From Verrucomicrobiota bacterium (lineage in GTDB: Bacteria > Verrucomicrobiota > Verrucomicrobiia > Opitutales > Coraliomargaritaceae): 64,000 nt of DNA. A model generated the notes under the pieces. That model searched no databases. It saw only the letters and a program-made list of their open reading frames with translations, and was not told the origin of the DNA. Shown here piece by piece: positions 1-8,276 of this stretch. The DNA lies in assembly GCA_009937095.1 (NCBI GenBank), contig JAACDB010000093.1:1-64000 (forward strand). The letters run 5' to 3'. A program made the position numbers and the translations under genes. Within the stretch, counting starts at the first letter, position 1. Every line of letters starts with the position of its first letter.

Positions 1-25
1 CAAGTCCCGCCCTGAGTACCATTTC

Positions 26-90
26 AAACCACGAATGGACGAATACCGGAATTTCGATCATGAGCGTTCATGAGCGAATATAAGCGGTGG
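26..90. repeat. interspersed repeat fragment
   Basis: The 15-mer at 26-40 (AAACCACGAATGGAC) recurs exactly at 36471-36485, both times in non-coding DNA and both times followed by further GAATA/CGAA-rich sequence. Such ACCACGAATGGACACGAA-type strings are dispersed repeats in many Verrucomicrobiota and related genomes (general knowledge). No coding sequence is visible in 1-160; the right edge of the repeat is uncertain. Confidence 0.5.
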
Positions 91-160
91 TCGGCTATGC
101 TGACCGGAACATCTTAACCCTCAGGTCGTAAGTTCTGCGCCGTTCTGCCGTTCCTTTACC

Positions 161-583
161 GTGCCCAAGACTTATACTCATACCGCCCCCGTTTTCTTTG
201 ATGAACTCGACGCCCTCGGGGTGCTCCATCACACGCGTTATTTCCTCCACCTCGAGCGGGCGCAACAGGCCTTCTTTCAAGATCTTCTGGGAGTCGATGA
301 TTTTAATACCGAGCGGGACGAGGATATCTACGTGGTGGTGCATGGACTTGAAGCGCGTTTCCGCGAACCCTTCCGCAATCCGACTGACCTGACCGTCCAT
401 TACACCATCCAACGCATCCGCGCGAGCGGGGTGGTCATGGATTTCCGCATCACTTCCGCCGACGGGGAGACCCTTCATTGTGACGGCACCCGCACCCTGT
501 GCAAACTCTCCGCCGAGACCCATCAGCCCGCCCCCTGGACCGAGGCCTTCCGCGCGGCGATGGAAGCCCATCAAGCGGGCTAG
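161..583 (+). CDS. acyl-CoA thioesterase, YbgC/4HBT hotdog family
   Basis: A 140-residue single-domain hotdog-fold protein, the usual length for the 4-hydroxybenzoyl-CoA thioesterase/YbgC family, expected to hydrolyse acyl-CoA thioesters in the cytoplasm. The signature is near the N-terminus, FFDELDALGVLHHTRY, where the Asp of the DALG segment corresponds to the family's catalytic acid, followed by the long central helix FLHLERAQQAFF. The start is GTG at 161; no earlier in-frame ATG fits the family. It converges on the PH-domain gene, whose stop lies 15 bp away, and it sits just downstream of a repeat, so it is probably transcribed alone. The substrate cannot be told. Confidence 0.82.
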   Translation: MPKTYTHTAPVFFDELDALGVLHHTRYFLHLERAQQAFFQDLLGVDDFNTERDEDIYVVVHGLEARFREPFRNPTDLTVHYTIQRIRASGVVMDFRITSADGETLHCDGTRTLCKLSAETHQPAPWTEAFRAAMEAHQAG

Positions 584-597
584 GGGAGTCCGAAGGT

Positions 598-1005
598 TTA
601 ACGCGACTGCAAAGCGTCCTCGATCGAACGTTTAACCTCGAGCGGTTGATCCATCCATTTGAGTTGGACGTCACTCACCCCGCGCCCCGTGACTTCGATG
701 GTGGCGAAGCCGAGGATGCGGCCCCAGATGCTTTGGCGGATCTCCACCGTCTCCACGGAATCCAAACGCATCTCCTCGCTGTGACGGCTGATGATGCCCT
801 TTTTGAAAACCACCCGTCGATTGGTGACCGCCTGTTCAATGCATTTTAAACGCAGGTATTCATAACCCGCCACTAAAAGGGTCAGCCCAAAGGTCGGCAG
901 GGCGAGGACGAGCCAGCCCGCAAAGGGTAACCACGCCACCCAGTGCAATTTGAAATAGGTTTCCACGGTTTCATCTGTGGACAGAGTTTTTTCGATATAA
1001 GACAT
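598..1005 (-). CDS. PH domain-containing membrane protein (bPH2/YdbS-like)
   Basis: About 135 residues. After a short cytoplasmic N-terminus (MSYIEKTLSTDETV) come two closely spaced hydrophobic segments (roughly residues 20-50), then a bacterial PH-like beta domain with the hallmark TNRRVVFKKGII and the later stretch SVETVEIRQSIWGRILGFATI, which are typical of the YdbS/bPH2 family. The open frame extends 25 codons upstream, but MSYIEK at 1005 is the natural family start and has a GGGG-rich leader. Function in the family is poorly known; several members are membrane-stress or scaffold proteins. It is convergent with the thioesterase gene. Confidence 0.82.
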   Translation of the reverse strand: MSYIEKTLSTDETVETYFKLHWVAWLPFAGWLVLALPTFGLTLLVAGYEYLRLKCIEQAVTNRRVVFKKGIISRHSEEMRLDSVETVEIRQSIWGRILGFATIEVTGRGVSDVQLKWMDQPLEVKRSIEDALQSR

Positions 1006-1190
1006 GAGGGGTAAGGGTAGATTGCCTAGAAGATTGAATTTCCGTACTTCAGGCCGCAAGGGAAAAGCGGGGCTACACAAGGTGAATGTTGCTCTTAGGT
1101 GGTGAGTTGGATGAGGAGATAATTTATCATAGCTACAATGCTCATAATTGGGTATTTTAAATAATTTAGTTGAATAAATTTATTTAATTT

Positions 1191-1523
1191 GTGTTATATT
1201 TTCATGCAATCGGGGTTTCCAAAAGTATAGGCTTTGCTTTTAGCTTGCCGCGCGAAATGGACGAGAATGTTACTTTGAGCGATGGGACGCAGGTAAGTAT
1301 AGAGACCAACTTTACTGCAGGCCAAAGCTATAACTTCAGCAATCAATTTACGCTGCAGGCAAATGACATACTTACTTTAAACGGTGTGAATCCAGATTAC
1401 AACGGTGAGTTGTTGGCATGACAGAAGTTAACGGTGGCGGTGATTCCAGAGCCGTCTGCCTATGCCTTGGGGCTGGGTTTTTCGGCATTACTTTTTAAGA
1501 TCTTACGTAGGCGGCGCAGTTGA
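1191..1523 (+). pseudogene. PEP-CTERM protein relic interrupted by in-frame TGA
   Basis: A 76-codon open frame (1191-1421) ends in TGA at 1419-1421, but the same frame stays open for 33 more codons to TGA at 1521-1523. Those 33 codons encode a textbook PEP-CTERM sorting tail: VIPEPSAYALGLG, a hydrophobic segment, then RRRR just before the stop. The upstream part (for example TLQANDILTLNG) resembles the Ser/Thr/Asn-rich beta-strand C-terminal region of exported proteins. No signal peptide is present and the frame is closed upstream, so this looks like the 3' end of a decayed exported protein with one nonsense codon. Base composition of the leader (1081-1190) is AT-rich. The start given is only the first codon of the open frame. 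Confidence 0.7.
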
Positions 1524-1588
1524 GGAAATGGCTGATTTCAAGCTCTGTGCTTGCTAAATCGGGGCAGCAATGCTCTTGTTGTTATTCA

Positions 1589-1768
1589 ACCCTGCGGTGT
1601 TCGATATTCATCGGAGTATCTGTCCTTTACTGATTTGAAAATGGGAGCTGACCCTGGGGCTTTGCTGTCAAGCCGTAAACCGGAAGGCAAAAGGGCTTAA
1701 GGAAGCACCCACCTAGTTTTTCAAAGGCTAAGATCTCCCATCCTGTTACGGCACCTGCGGGGCTTTTT
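1589..1768 (+). ncRNA. ssrS: probable 6S RNA
   Basis: This gap of about 260 nt between a relic and proC holds features of 6S RNA, the promoter-mimic RNA that binds sigma70 RNA polymerase. Its 5' end (CCCTGCGGTGTTCG, 1590-1603) contains the conserved TGTTCG; its 3' end (GGCACCTGCGGGG, 1750-1762) pairs with it through GGTG/CACC and CCC/GGG around a UGC/UGC internal loop. An inner helix TGGGAG (near 1650)/CTCCCA (near 1735) flanks the central region, and GCACCCACCTAG resembles the family's conserved CACCU segment on the 3' side. A run of six T (1764-1769) follows, as in a terminator. The length of about 180 nt is normal. This is from reading and manual pairing, not a covariance search. Confidence 0.62.
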
Positions 1769-1786
1769 TGTGGGCGGGTTTGGCGT

Positions 1787-2596
1787 TCAGCTCTCGTTTG
1801 CGAGTTGGGTGGAGCGGTCGCGGGCGGCGGTGAGGGCGTTTTGGATAAGACCGCGCAGGTCGTGGTCGGAGAGGACTTGGAGGGCGGCGGCGGTGGTGCC
1901 GCCTTTGGAGGTGACGGCGTCGCGGAGGGCTTCGGGGTCCTGCTCGGATTGTATGAGGAGGGCGGCGGCGCCGTGGAGGGTGTGAAGGGCGAGGGAATGG
2001 GCGAGGAGCGGATCGAGTCCGAGTTGGGTGCCCGCGTCGCGGAGGGCGGCGGCGAATTCGAAGACGTAGGCGGGACCGGAGCCGGAAAGCGCGGTTACCG
2101 CATCGAGTTGAGATTCCTCAACTTCGTGGTAATTGCCGAGGGCGTTGAGGATGGCTTTAACCCGTGTTTCGTCGTCGGGGTCGAGTCCTTGGGCGGGGGT
2201 GTAGGCCGTGATTCCGGCGCCGATTTGCCCGGGGGTGTTGGGCATGGTGCGGATGATGTTGCGGGCGTTGGGGAAGCGGGTGTGAAGGGTGTGGAGGGTG
2301 GTGCCGGCGAGGATGGAGAGGCTGAGTTTGTCTTGGGTGGCGTGGGCGAGGGCGGGGTTGATGTCGGAGAGTTGCTGGGGTTTACAGGCGAGGACGAGGG
2401 TATGGGCGGTTTGGAGGGCGGGGGCGAGGTCGGGGAGGTAGGTGATGCCGGTGGCGCCGGCGAGTTCGGGGCCGGAGGGGTCGTCGCCGCAGGTGCAGGC
2501 GATTTGCGCGGGGGTGTAGTGTTGGTTTTGGATGAGTCCGTTGACGATGGCGGCGGCCATGCGTCCGGCTCCGAGGAATGCGATTTGAGTGGACAT
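1787..2596 (-). CDS. proC: pyrroline-5-carboxylate reductase
   Basis: 269 residues, the normal length. It catalyses the last step of proline synthesis, NAD(P)H-dependent reduction of 1-pyrroline-5-carboxylate. The Rossmann motif is at the N-terminus (AFLGAGRMAAAIVNGL), the substrate and dimer region contains RTMPNTPGQIGAG, and the C-terminal helical signature TALSGSGPAYVFEF is followed by TSKGGTTAAAL, the family's fingerprint. It starts at ATG 2596. The RDD-protein gene lies 5 bp upstream on the same strand, and folD and rluB precede that, so a minus-strand operon of four genes is likely. Confidence 0.96.
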   Translation of the reverse strand: MSTQIAFLGAGRMAAAIVNGLIQNQHYTPAQIACTCGDDPSGPELAGATGITYLPDLAPALQTAHTLVLACKPQQLSDINPALAHATQDKLSLSILAGTTLHTLHTRFPNARNIIRTMPNTPGQIGAGITAYTPAQGLDPDDETRVKAILNALGNYHEVEESQLDAVTALSGSGPAYVFEFAAALRDAGTQLGLDPLLAHSLALHTLHGAAALLIQSEQDPEALRDAVTSKGGTTAAALQVLSDHDLRGLIQNALTAARDRSTQLANES

Positions 2597-2601
2597 GGGT
2601 C

Positions 2602-3222
2602 TTAGTTTTGAAGGGGTGGTCCGCTTTTCAAATGTTTTTCGTCGATGACGGCGGTGCGGGCGAGGAGGTCGTGACCGGTTTGGCGGCGGGGGTTGAAAAA
2701 GAGGGCGGCGAGGGTGGCGATGAGGAGGAGGGGGCTGAGGAAGAAGAGGGCGGCAGTTTTGATGCCCGCGCGGAGGAGGGCGGCGAAGACGTTGAGGGGG
2801 GCGAGGGTGAGGGTGCTGATGGTGCGGAGGCGGCAGGCGCGTTTACCGAGGGATCCGCCGAGGAAGATTTCACCGATGCCGAAGTAGGCCCAGAAGGTGA
2901 GGAGTTGGACTTCCGAGGCGTAGCGAAGGGCGGCGAGGAGGTCATTGCCGGGCTTGGGCATGGTCTCGCGGGTGGACTCGCTGTTTTGGAGCCACTGGAG
3001 GAGTTGGTCGATCCATTCGTTGAGCTCGAGGAAACTGCCCGGGTGGGACATGGGGAGGAAGACTTTCCAGATGAGAATGGTGGCGACGGCGGAGCAAAGG
3101 ATGAAGTCGAGGACAAAGGCGAGGGTGCGGATGCCCAGGCGGGCGGCGGGCATGGGGCCGTCGTCGGCGAGGATGGTATCGAGGACGGTGCTCGGGCTGA
3201 TGTCTTTTTTGGGATCGCTCAT
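2602..3222 (-). CDS. RDD family membrane protein
   Basis: 206 residues. An Arg-rich start to the domain (AARLGIRTLAFVLDFILC) gives the RDD signature: Arg, then Asp in the first membrane helix. Further hydrophobic segments lie near residues 27-50, 110-130 and 150-175; GGSLGKRACRLRTIS and TGHDLLARTAVI are the other conserved blocks of the family. RDD proteins are of mostly unknown function, some linked to Na+/H+ or other transport. It lies 8 bp downstream of folD and 5 bp upstream of proC in a minus-strand operon; the neighbours do not suggest a specific role. Confidence 0.85.
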   Translation of the reverse strand: MSDPKKDISPSTVLDTILADDGPMPAARLGIRTLAFVLDFILCSAVATILIWKVFLPMSHPGSFLELNEWIDQLLQWLQNSESTRETMPKPGNDLLAALRYASEVQLLTFWAYFGIGEIFLGGSLGKRACRLRTISTLTLAPLNVFAALLRAGIKTAALFFLSPLLLIATLAALFFNPRRQTGHDLLARTAVIDEKHLKSGPPLQN

Positions 3223-3230
3223 GCGGGGTG

Positions 3231-4103
3231 CTAGGCGTGGGCGAGCTTGAAGGCGCGGAGGGTGTTGTGCATGAGCATGGCGACGGTCATGGGGCCAACG
3301 CCGCCGGGGACGGGGGTCATGTGGCTGGCCTTGGGGGCGAGGGCGTCAAAATCGACATCGCCAACGAGGCGGTAGCCACGGGGGGCATCGGCAGCTTCGA
3401 CGCGGTTGATGCCGACGTCGATAATGGCGGCTCCGTCTTTGACCATATCGGCGGTCACGAAGTGGGGGCGTCCAATGGCCGCGATGAGGAGGTCGGCCTG
3501 GCGGGTGATTTCGGGAAGGTTGGTGGTGCGGGAATGGCAGACCGTGACGGTGGCGTTGCCGGGGAGGGCTTTGCGCATCATGAGGAGGGCGGCGGGTTTA
3601 CCGACGATCTGGCTGCGCCCGAGGACGACCACGTGTTTGCCTTCGGTCTCGATGCCGCTGCGGGCGATGAGTTCAACGATGCCCGCGGGGGTGCAGGCCA
3701 CGAACCCCGAGTCGTCCTCCTGGCAGAGTTTGCCGATGTTGACGGTGTTGAATCCGTCGACGTCTTTGTGGGGGGCGACGCGGTTGAAGGTTTCCGTTTC
3801 GTCGAGGTGTTTGGGAAGGGGAGCCTGAACGAGGATGCCGCTGACCTCCGGGTCGGCGTTGAGGGCATCGATGCGTTCGAAGAGGGTTTCGCGGGAGACG
3901 TCTGCAGGTAAAAGGTGGAGCTGGCTACCGATGCCGATGCGCGCGGCGGTCTTTTCCTTTTTGCGGACGTAGGAAACGGAGGCGGGATTATCACCGACGC
4001 GGATAAAGGCGACTGCGGGTTTGGGTCCCGTAAGGGTGCCGACCTCGGCAGTGAGTTCTTTGATGATGGATTCGGCGATGGCGTTGCCGTCGATGCGTTG
4101 CAT
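3231..4103 (-). CDS. folD: bifunctional methylenetetrahydrofolate dehydrogenase/cyclohydrolase
   Basis: 290 residues, family length. FolD interconverts 5,10-methylene-THF and 10-formyl-THF through methenyl-THF with NADP+. Seen: [15 protein letters not shown] with the catalytic Tyr-x-x-x-Lys, [21 protein letters not shown], the Rossmann segment [18 protein letters not shown], and the closing [15 protein letters not shown]. All key blocks are intact. It starts at ATG 4103, 2 bp from the stop of the upstream rluB-type gene, so the two are almost certainly co-transcribed. Confidence 0.97.
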   Translation of the reverse strand: MQRIDGNAIAESIIKELTAEVGTLTGPKPAVAFIRVGDNPASVSYVRKKEKTAARIGIGSQLHLLPADVSRETLFERIDALNADPEVSGILVQAPLPKHLDETETFNRVAPHKDVDGFNTVNIGKLCQEDDSGFVACTPAGIVELIARSGIETEGKHVVVLGRSQIVGKPAALLMMRKALPGNATVTVCHSRTTNLPEITRQADLLIAAIGRPHFVTADMVKDGAAIIDVGINRVEAADAPRGYRLVGDVDFDALAPKASHMTPVPGGVGPMTVAMLMHNTLRAFKLAHA

Positions 4104-4105
4104 GG

Positions 4106-4897
4106 TTATTTGTTTTTGCGGTTAGTTGGGAAGCCGTGTGCGTTGATGCGGCTTTTTTCTGAGGGTTTGGCAAAGAGGCGTTCGATGTCTTTTTGTCCAA
4201 GGATTTTGATACCGCCTTTGGGCATGCCTTTCAAGATCATCTGACCGATTTGTGTGCGGACGAGTTTTTTGACGAAGTAACGGTTGGCTTCGAAGAGGCG
4301 ACGGACTTCACGTTTTTTTCCGTGGTGGAGGTGGACTTCCAGGCGGCGGGCATGACCTTCGCCCACTTCGAGGGCGGGGAGGACTTTTTCGGCCCTAAGG
4401 AGTTCGCCTTCGTCTTCCACCCCGTTGAGGAGTTTGGGGATATCGGCTTTATTGAAGTCGCGGTGGAGGACCACGCGGTAGCGCTTGACGATTTGGTTGC
4501 TGGGGTGGGTGAGTCGGTGGGCGAGGTCGCCGTCGTTGGTGATGATCAGGAGTCCTTCGCTGTCCTTGTCGAGACGTCCGGCGCAGAACATGCGTTGTCG
4601 CTGAAGGTTGGCAGGGAGGAGATCAAAGACGGTTTGTCCTCCATGGGGGTCGCCGTTGGTGCAGAGGAAGCCTTTGGGTTTATTGAGGATGAGGGTGACC
4701 GGTCGGGCGGATTCCGTGGGGATGGGTTTTTTATTAACGAAGATGGCGTCGCTGGGGAGGCCGTTGTCGCCCAGTTCGGCGATTTTCCCATTGTGGCGCA
4801 CTTTGCCGTCGCGGATGAGGGCTTCCGCTTCGCGGCGGGAACAGAGGCCGGCATTGGCGATAATTTTCTGGAGGCGTTGTGCTTCGGGTTCAGGCAT
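4106..4897 (-). CDS. 23S rRNA pseudouridine synthase, RsuA/RluB family
   Basis: 263 residues. An N-terminal S4 RNA-binding domain ([20 protein letters not shown] ... VRHNG, residues about 8-65) is followed by the synthase domain with the catalytic Asp motif [16 protein letters not shown], and the later [15 protein letters not shown] and [11 protein letters not shown], all typical of RluB/RsuA/RluE enzymes. It isomerises a uridine in rRNA; the S4 domain and length favour RluB, but the exact target is not determined by sequence alone. It is first in the minus-strand operon with folD, the RDD gene and proC, and divergent from fabG across about 130 bp. Confidence 0.92.
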   Translation of the reverse strand: MPEPEAQRLQKIIANAGLCSRREAEALIRDGKVRHNGKIAELGDNGLPSDAIFVNKKPIPTESARPVTLILNKPKGFLCTNGDPHGGQTVFDLLPANLQRQRMFCAGRLDKDSEGLLIITNDGDLAHRLTHPSNQIVKRYRVVLHRDFNKADIPKLLNGVEDEGELLRAEKVLPALEVGEGHARRLEVHLHHGKKREVRRLFEANRYFVKKLVRTQIGQMILKGMPKGGIKILGQKDIERLFAKPSEKSRINAHGFPTNRKNK

Positions 4898-5029
4898 GGG
4901 AGCACTTCACTGGAAAGAGGGTAGGGCTGTCAATGTTGCGGAAAGGTAACATTCGTGCTTGCGCTGACTCGGGTTTATAAAAAGAACTGGGAATGTCGGT
5001 GCTCATGCCGATTTTGACCATACTTACCT

Positions 5030-5776
5030 ATGACTGAAGCAAGTGAAAAAAAAGTGGCCTTGGTGACCGGAGCGGGTCGCGGAATTGGAAAAGCAATCGC
5101 GGAAAATCTGGCGCAGTCGGGTCATCATGTGATTTGCGTGAGTCGTTCGGAGGGATCGTGCGGCGCGGTGGCGGAAGCCATTGTGGCAGGTGGCGGTTCC
5201 GCAGAAAGCCGGGCCGTGGACGTAGCGGATCGGGCGGCCATTGAAGCGGCCAGTGCGGCCTTTTTGGAAACGCACGGGACGGTGGATATTTTAGTGAATT
5301 GCGCGGGGATCACGCGGGATGGTTTGTTATTCCGGATGTCGGACAACGACTGGGATGATGTCATCGCAACGAATTTGAGCAGTGTCTTTGCCTGGAGCAA
5401 GTATCTCGGTCGGCCGATGACGCGAAAACGCTGGGGCCGGATCATCAACATCTCTTCGGTGATTGGCTTGATGGGGAATGCCGGACAGGCAAATTACGCC
5501 GCGACGAAAGCGGGCATCCACGGGCTCACCAAGAGTCTGGCCAAGGAATTTGCCGCGCGTAATGTGACCGTCAATGCGGTGGCTCCCGGCTTCATCGCTA
5601 CCGACATGACCGCCGAGTTGAACGAACAGCAGCAGGAGGCTATCGTGGGGATGATTCCCTTGAAGCGGATGGGGGCTCCGTCTGACATTGCTGCCATGAC
5701 CAGCTTTTTAGCCAGCGAGGATGCTGGCTTCATTACCGGCCAAGTTTTTACGGTTGACGGTGGCATGGTGATGTGA
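5030..5776 (+). CDS. fabG: 3-oxoacyl-ACP reductase
   Basis: 248 residues, short-chain dehydrogenase. It reduces 3-oxoacyl-ACP with NADPH in fatty acid elongation. Seen: the cofactor loop VTGAGRGIGKAIA (residues about 11-23), VNCAGITRD, catalytic Ser in INISSVIGL, the YxxxK pair in NYAATKAG (Tyr about 155), VAPGFIATDMT, and the C-terminal GQVFTVDGGMVM. It is first in a fabG-acpP-fabF cluster, 41 bp ahead of acpP, which supports fatty acid synthesis over other SDR roles. Start ATG 5030. Confidence 0.96.
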   Translation: MTEASEKKVALVTGAGRGIGKAIAENLAQSGHHVICVSRSEGSCGAVAEAIVAGGGSAESRAVDVADRAAIEAASAAFLETHGTVDILVNCAGITRDGLLFRMSDNDWDDVIATNLSSVFAWSKYLGRPMTRKRWGRIINISSVIGLMGNAGQANYAATKAGIHGLTKSLAKEFAARNVTVNAVAPGFIATDMTAELNEQQQEAIVGMIPLKRMGAPSDIAAMTSFLASEDAGFITGQVFTVDGGMVM

Positions 5777-5817
5777 TGCTTGAATAAGTAAATTTAACCA
5801 CCTACCAAGAACAAAAT

Positions 5818-6072
5818 ATGTCTGATCAAACTATTGAAGAACGCGTCAACGCGATTATTGTCGAACAGCTCAACGTCAACGCGGAGCAGGTTGTCCCTGG
5901 AGCATCTTTCCTTGATGACCTGGGCGCTGACTCACTCGACACTGTAGAGTTAATTATGGCCTTTGAGGAAGAGTTCAAGGACGAGGTCGACGGTGAGATT
6001 CCTGAAGAGGATGCCGAAAAGCTTCAGACCGTGGGCGATGTCTTGAAATACATCACTGAGAAAGCCGGATAA
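5818..6072 (+). CDS. acpP: acyl carrier protein
   Basis: 84 residues, very acidic, as expected. The Ser that receives phosphopantetheine lies in [19 protein letters not shown] (Ser about 38). It carries growing acyl chains for FabG and FabF. The start ATG at 5818 is preceded by an A-rich leader (AAGAACAAAAT). It lies between fabG and fabF and is followed by a strong intrinsic terminator, so acpP is probably the most abundant product and fabF may have its own promoter. Confidence 0.97.
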   Translation: MSDQTIEERVNAIIVEQLNVNAEQVVPGASFLDDLGADSLDTVELIMAFEEEFKDEVDGEIPEEDAEKLQTVGDVLKYITEKAG

Positions 6073-6095
6073 GACTTTGATATTTGTTTTTCTTC

Positions 6096-6124
6096 CTAAG
6101 CCGCATTTATGCGGCTTAGTTTTT
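6096..6124 (+). terminator. intrinsic terminator after acpP
   Basis: A perfect 10-bp stem, CTAAGCCGCA (6096-6105) and TGCGGCTTAG (6110-6119), with loop TTTA, followed by five T (6120-6124). It lies 24 bp after the acpP stop and 98 bp before fabF. Confidence 0.88.
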
Positions 6125-6221
6125 ACCACCTGCCGCGAAAGGCTTGCCGATAGCACTGAAGCAGTATTGCTTCGTACGAGTTTTATTGAAACCCATTTAA
6201 ATTATTTAGATTTATATAAGC

Positions 6222-7481
6222 ATGGAAACTGAGCGTCCAAGAAATCGTGTTGTCGTCACCGGAATCGGCACCATCGCATCACAGGGAACGGGGATTGATC
6301 CGTTTTGGGAAGCCATGTTGGCGGGTCAAAGTGGAATCGATACGGTTTCGTCCTTCGACATCACGGAATACCCCTCGAAGGTGGGATCGGAAGTAAAGAA
6401 TTTTGATGCGGGTGATTTCATGGATCCCAAGGAGGCGCGGCGCAATGACCGCTATAGCCAGTTCGCGGTAGGGGCTTCCAAGTTGGCGCTGCAGGACGGA
6501 TCGTTGGATCCTTCCACTGCCGATCCCGAAAAATTTGGAGTATTGGTTGGTTCGGGTATTGGAGGTATGCAAACCATTCAGCAGCAAAGTCACCGTTTGT
6601 ACACCAAAGGACCCCGCAAGGTTTCTCCCTTTATGATCCCGTCCCTGATTGCGAATATCGCAAGTGGGGTGATTGCCATTGCAACCGGAGCACGTGGTCC
6701 GAATTACGGCATCGTAAGTGCCTGTGCCACGGGTACTCATACCATTGGTGAAGCGTTCCGGATTTTGCGCGACGGTGATGCCGATGTCATGCTCGCGGGT
6801 GGCAGTGAAGCGGCTATCACGGAATTGGGTTATGCCGGTTTCTGCTCCATGCGTGCGATGAGTACGCAATACAACGACGCGCCGCAGACCGCCAGCCGTC
6901 CCTTTGATAAAGGCCGTGACGGATTTGTGATGGGTGAGGGCGCAGGCGTGCTCCTCCTTGAAACCCTCGAACATGCTCAGGCACGTGGTGCGCGTATTTA
7001 CTGTGAAGTTGCCGGTTATGCCGCTACCAGTGACGCTTTCCATATTACCTCACCCGATCCCGAGGGCAAAGCGCTCTCCTTCGCAATCAGTAAGGTCATC
7101 AAGGAAGCGGGCTTACAGGTGGAGGACGTCGACTACATTAACGCCCACGGTACCTCTACGCCCTACAACGATAAATTTGAGACCAACGCCATCAAGATCG
7201 CCCTCGGTGAGCACGCTTCGAAGATCATGGTCAGTTCCACCAAGTCCATGACCGGTCACCTTCTCGGTGCGGCGGGCGGTGTTGAATCGGCGGTCTGCGC
7301 GAAGACCATTCATGAGGGCAAGGTTCCTCCCACTATCAATTATAATGAACCCGATCCCGACTGTGATCTCGACTACGTGCCGAACACCATGCGGGAAGCC
7401 AAGGTGAAGGTTGCCATTTGCAACAACTCCGGTTTGGGAGGTCAGAACGCCACCTTGCTTTTCAAGCAATTTGAGGCTTAG
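6222..7481 (+). CDS. fabF: 3-oxoacyl-ACP synthase II (KASII)
   Basis: 419 residues, normal length for FabF. It condenses malonyl-ACP with acyl-ACP. The Cys-His-His triad is visible: Cys in [10 protein letters not shown] (about 167), His in [11 protein letters not shown] (about 307) and His in [11 protein letters not shown] (about 343). [20 protein letters not shown] and the terminal [14 protein letters not shown] are also typical. It starts at ATG 6222. The stop overlaps by 4 bp, tail to tail, the stop of the PIN-domain gene on the other strand. With fabG and acpP it completes a compact fab cluster. Confidence 0.97.
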   Translation: METERPRNRVVVTGIGTIASQGTGIDPFWEAMLAGQSGIDTVSSFDITEYPSKVGSEVKNFDAGDFMDPKEARRNDRYSQFAVGASKLALQDGSLDPSTADPEKFGVLVGSGIGGMQTIQQQSHRLYTKGPRKVSPFMIPSLIANIASGVIAIATGARGPNYGIVSACATGTHTIGEAFRILRDGDADVMLAGGSEAAITELGYAGFCSMRAMSTQYNDAPQTASRPFDKGRDGFVMGEGAGVLLLETLEHAQARGARIYCEVAGYAATSDAFHITSPDPEGKALSFAISKVIKEAGLQVEDVDYINAHGTSTPYNDKFETNAIKIALGEHASKIMVSSTKSMTGHLLGAAGGVESAVCAKTIHEGKVPPTINYNEPDPDCDLDYVPNTMREAKVKVAICNNSGLGGQNATLLFKQFEA

Positions 7482-7936
7482 GGCGTTTTCGGCTGCGGGC
7501 TCAGATTCCGGTAGCGCAGTTCGGGCAAGGATGCGAAATCACGGTCGAAACCGGTAAGGGTGATGCCGTAGCTGAGAGCAAAGGCGGCGAGATAGGCATC
7601 CATCCAGCGTTTTGGTGCTGCGCATTTCAGGACGGCAAAGTTTTTCCAGTGGGGTTCGATGCTTTCCGGTTCGGGAAGCCAAATGACCTGTGGTAGGGAT
7701 GCCAGTTCCTGCCATTTATTCCACGCGAGCTGGTTCGTGATTTGCTCGCTGCGGTAGGCTTTTTGAATTGCGGGGGTCGTGACGGGTTGAAGGAAGGAAA
7801 GCTGGGTAGCACGGCAAATAGCAACGGGCGCACGACTGTGGGCTTTGTTGAAGGTGGCTAGCGCCCGGTTATGCCCGGGGTGACTGCTGAAGGCGAGTGC
7901 GATCCAGGCACTGCTGTCGAATAAAGTCGCGGGCAT
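7478..7936 (-). CDS. PIN-domain ribonuclease toxin, VapC-like
   Basis: 152 residues. The PIN fold is indicated by an N-terminal [22 protein letters not shown] (first Asp), [12 protein letters not shown] in the middle, and [23 protein letters not shown] with two Asp near the C-terminus. These match VapC-type RNases that cleave tRNA or rRNA. It lies 6 bp downstream of a ribbon-helix-helix antitoxin gene, the usual antitoxin-toxin order. The target is unknown. The gene overlaps fabF's stop by 4 bp, so insertion has left no spare DNA. Confidence 0.85.
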   Translation of the reverse strand: MPATLFDSSAWIALAFSSHPGHNRALATFNKAHSRAPVAICRATQLSFLQPVTTPAIQKAYRSEQITNQLAWNKWQELASLPQVIWLPEPESIEPHWKNFAVLKCAAPKRWMDAYLAAFALSYGITLTGFDRDFASLPELRYRNLSPQPKTP

Positions 7937-7942
7937 GGGGCT

Positions 7943-8209
7943 TCAGCTTTCCGCAAGGCATTGGTGTTCGAGGGCAACCAGTTCTTCGATGGAAAGTTTT
8001 TCTGCTGGTGCGTTGGGTTTGCAAACAAAGAGCGGGCCTTTCAGCGCTTGGGTATAGCCCGTTTCAGAAGCACCCTTTTGGGCAGGGGTGCTAGCCATGG
8101 CAAGGCGCAGACCTGTAATGACCAGCTGTTTGAGGGTGGTGTGCTGCTCCAAAGCAAACCGCTTGGCTTGCAGCCCCAAATCGTCCGGCAATTCTATCGT
8201 TGTTTTCAT
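7943..8209 (-). CDS. ribbon-helix-helix antitoxin, VapB-like
   Basis: 88 residues. The N-terminus MKTTIELPDDLGLQAKRFALE is the beta-strand plus first helix of an RHH DNA-binding protein, followed by TTLKQLVITGLRLAM for the second helix; the C-terminal half, with LSIEELVALEHQ, would bind and neutralise the PIN toxin encoded 6 bp downstream. It starts at ATG 8209. An imperfect inverted repeat directly upstream is a candidate autoregulatory operator. Confidence 0.82.
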   Translation of the reverse strand: MKTTIELPDDLGLQAKRFALEQHTTLKQLVITGLRLAMASTPAQKGASETGYTQALKGPLFVCKPNAPAEKLSIEELVALEHQCLAES

Positions 8210-8213
8210 AGAA

Positions 8214-8240
8214 AAACCATATAACCGTATTTATGGGTTT
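8214..8240 (-). promoter_or_regulatory. candidate operator of the vapBC-like pair
   Basis: An imperfect inverted repeat, AAACCATATAA (8214-8224) and TTATGGGTTT (8231-8240), lies 5-31 bp upstream of the antitoxin start. RHH antitoxins commonly bind such palindromes to repress their own operon. It is AT-rich relative to the neighbours; the TATA-like core could also be the -10 region. Confidence 0.38.
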
Positions 8241-8276
8241 CAAGTCCCGGCAGGCCCGGGCCGTATCGTTTGGCCC

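Noticed and set aside
1805-2605. A 266-residue open frame on the plus strand opposite proC
   Set aside because: It is the complement of the real proC gene and reads as Gly/Glu/Val-rich low complexity; proC has intact motifs.
2578-3234. A 218-residue open frame on the plus strand opposite the RDD gene
   Set aside because: Composition is almost only Gly, Glu, Ala and Asp, the shadow of high-GC codons on the other strand.
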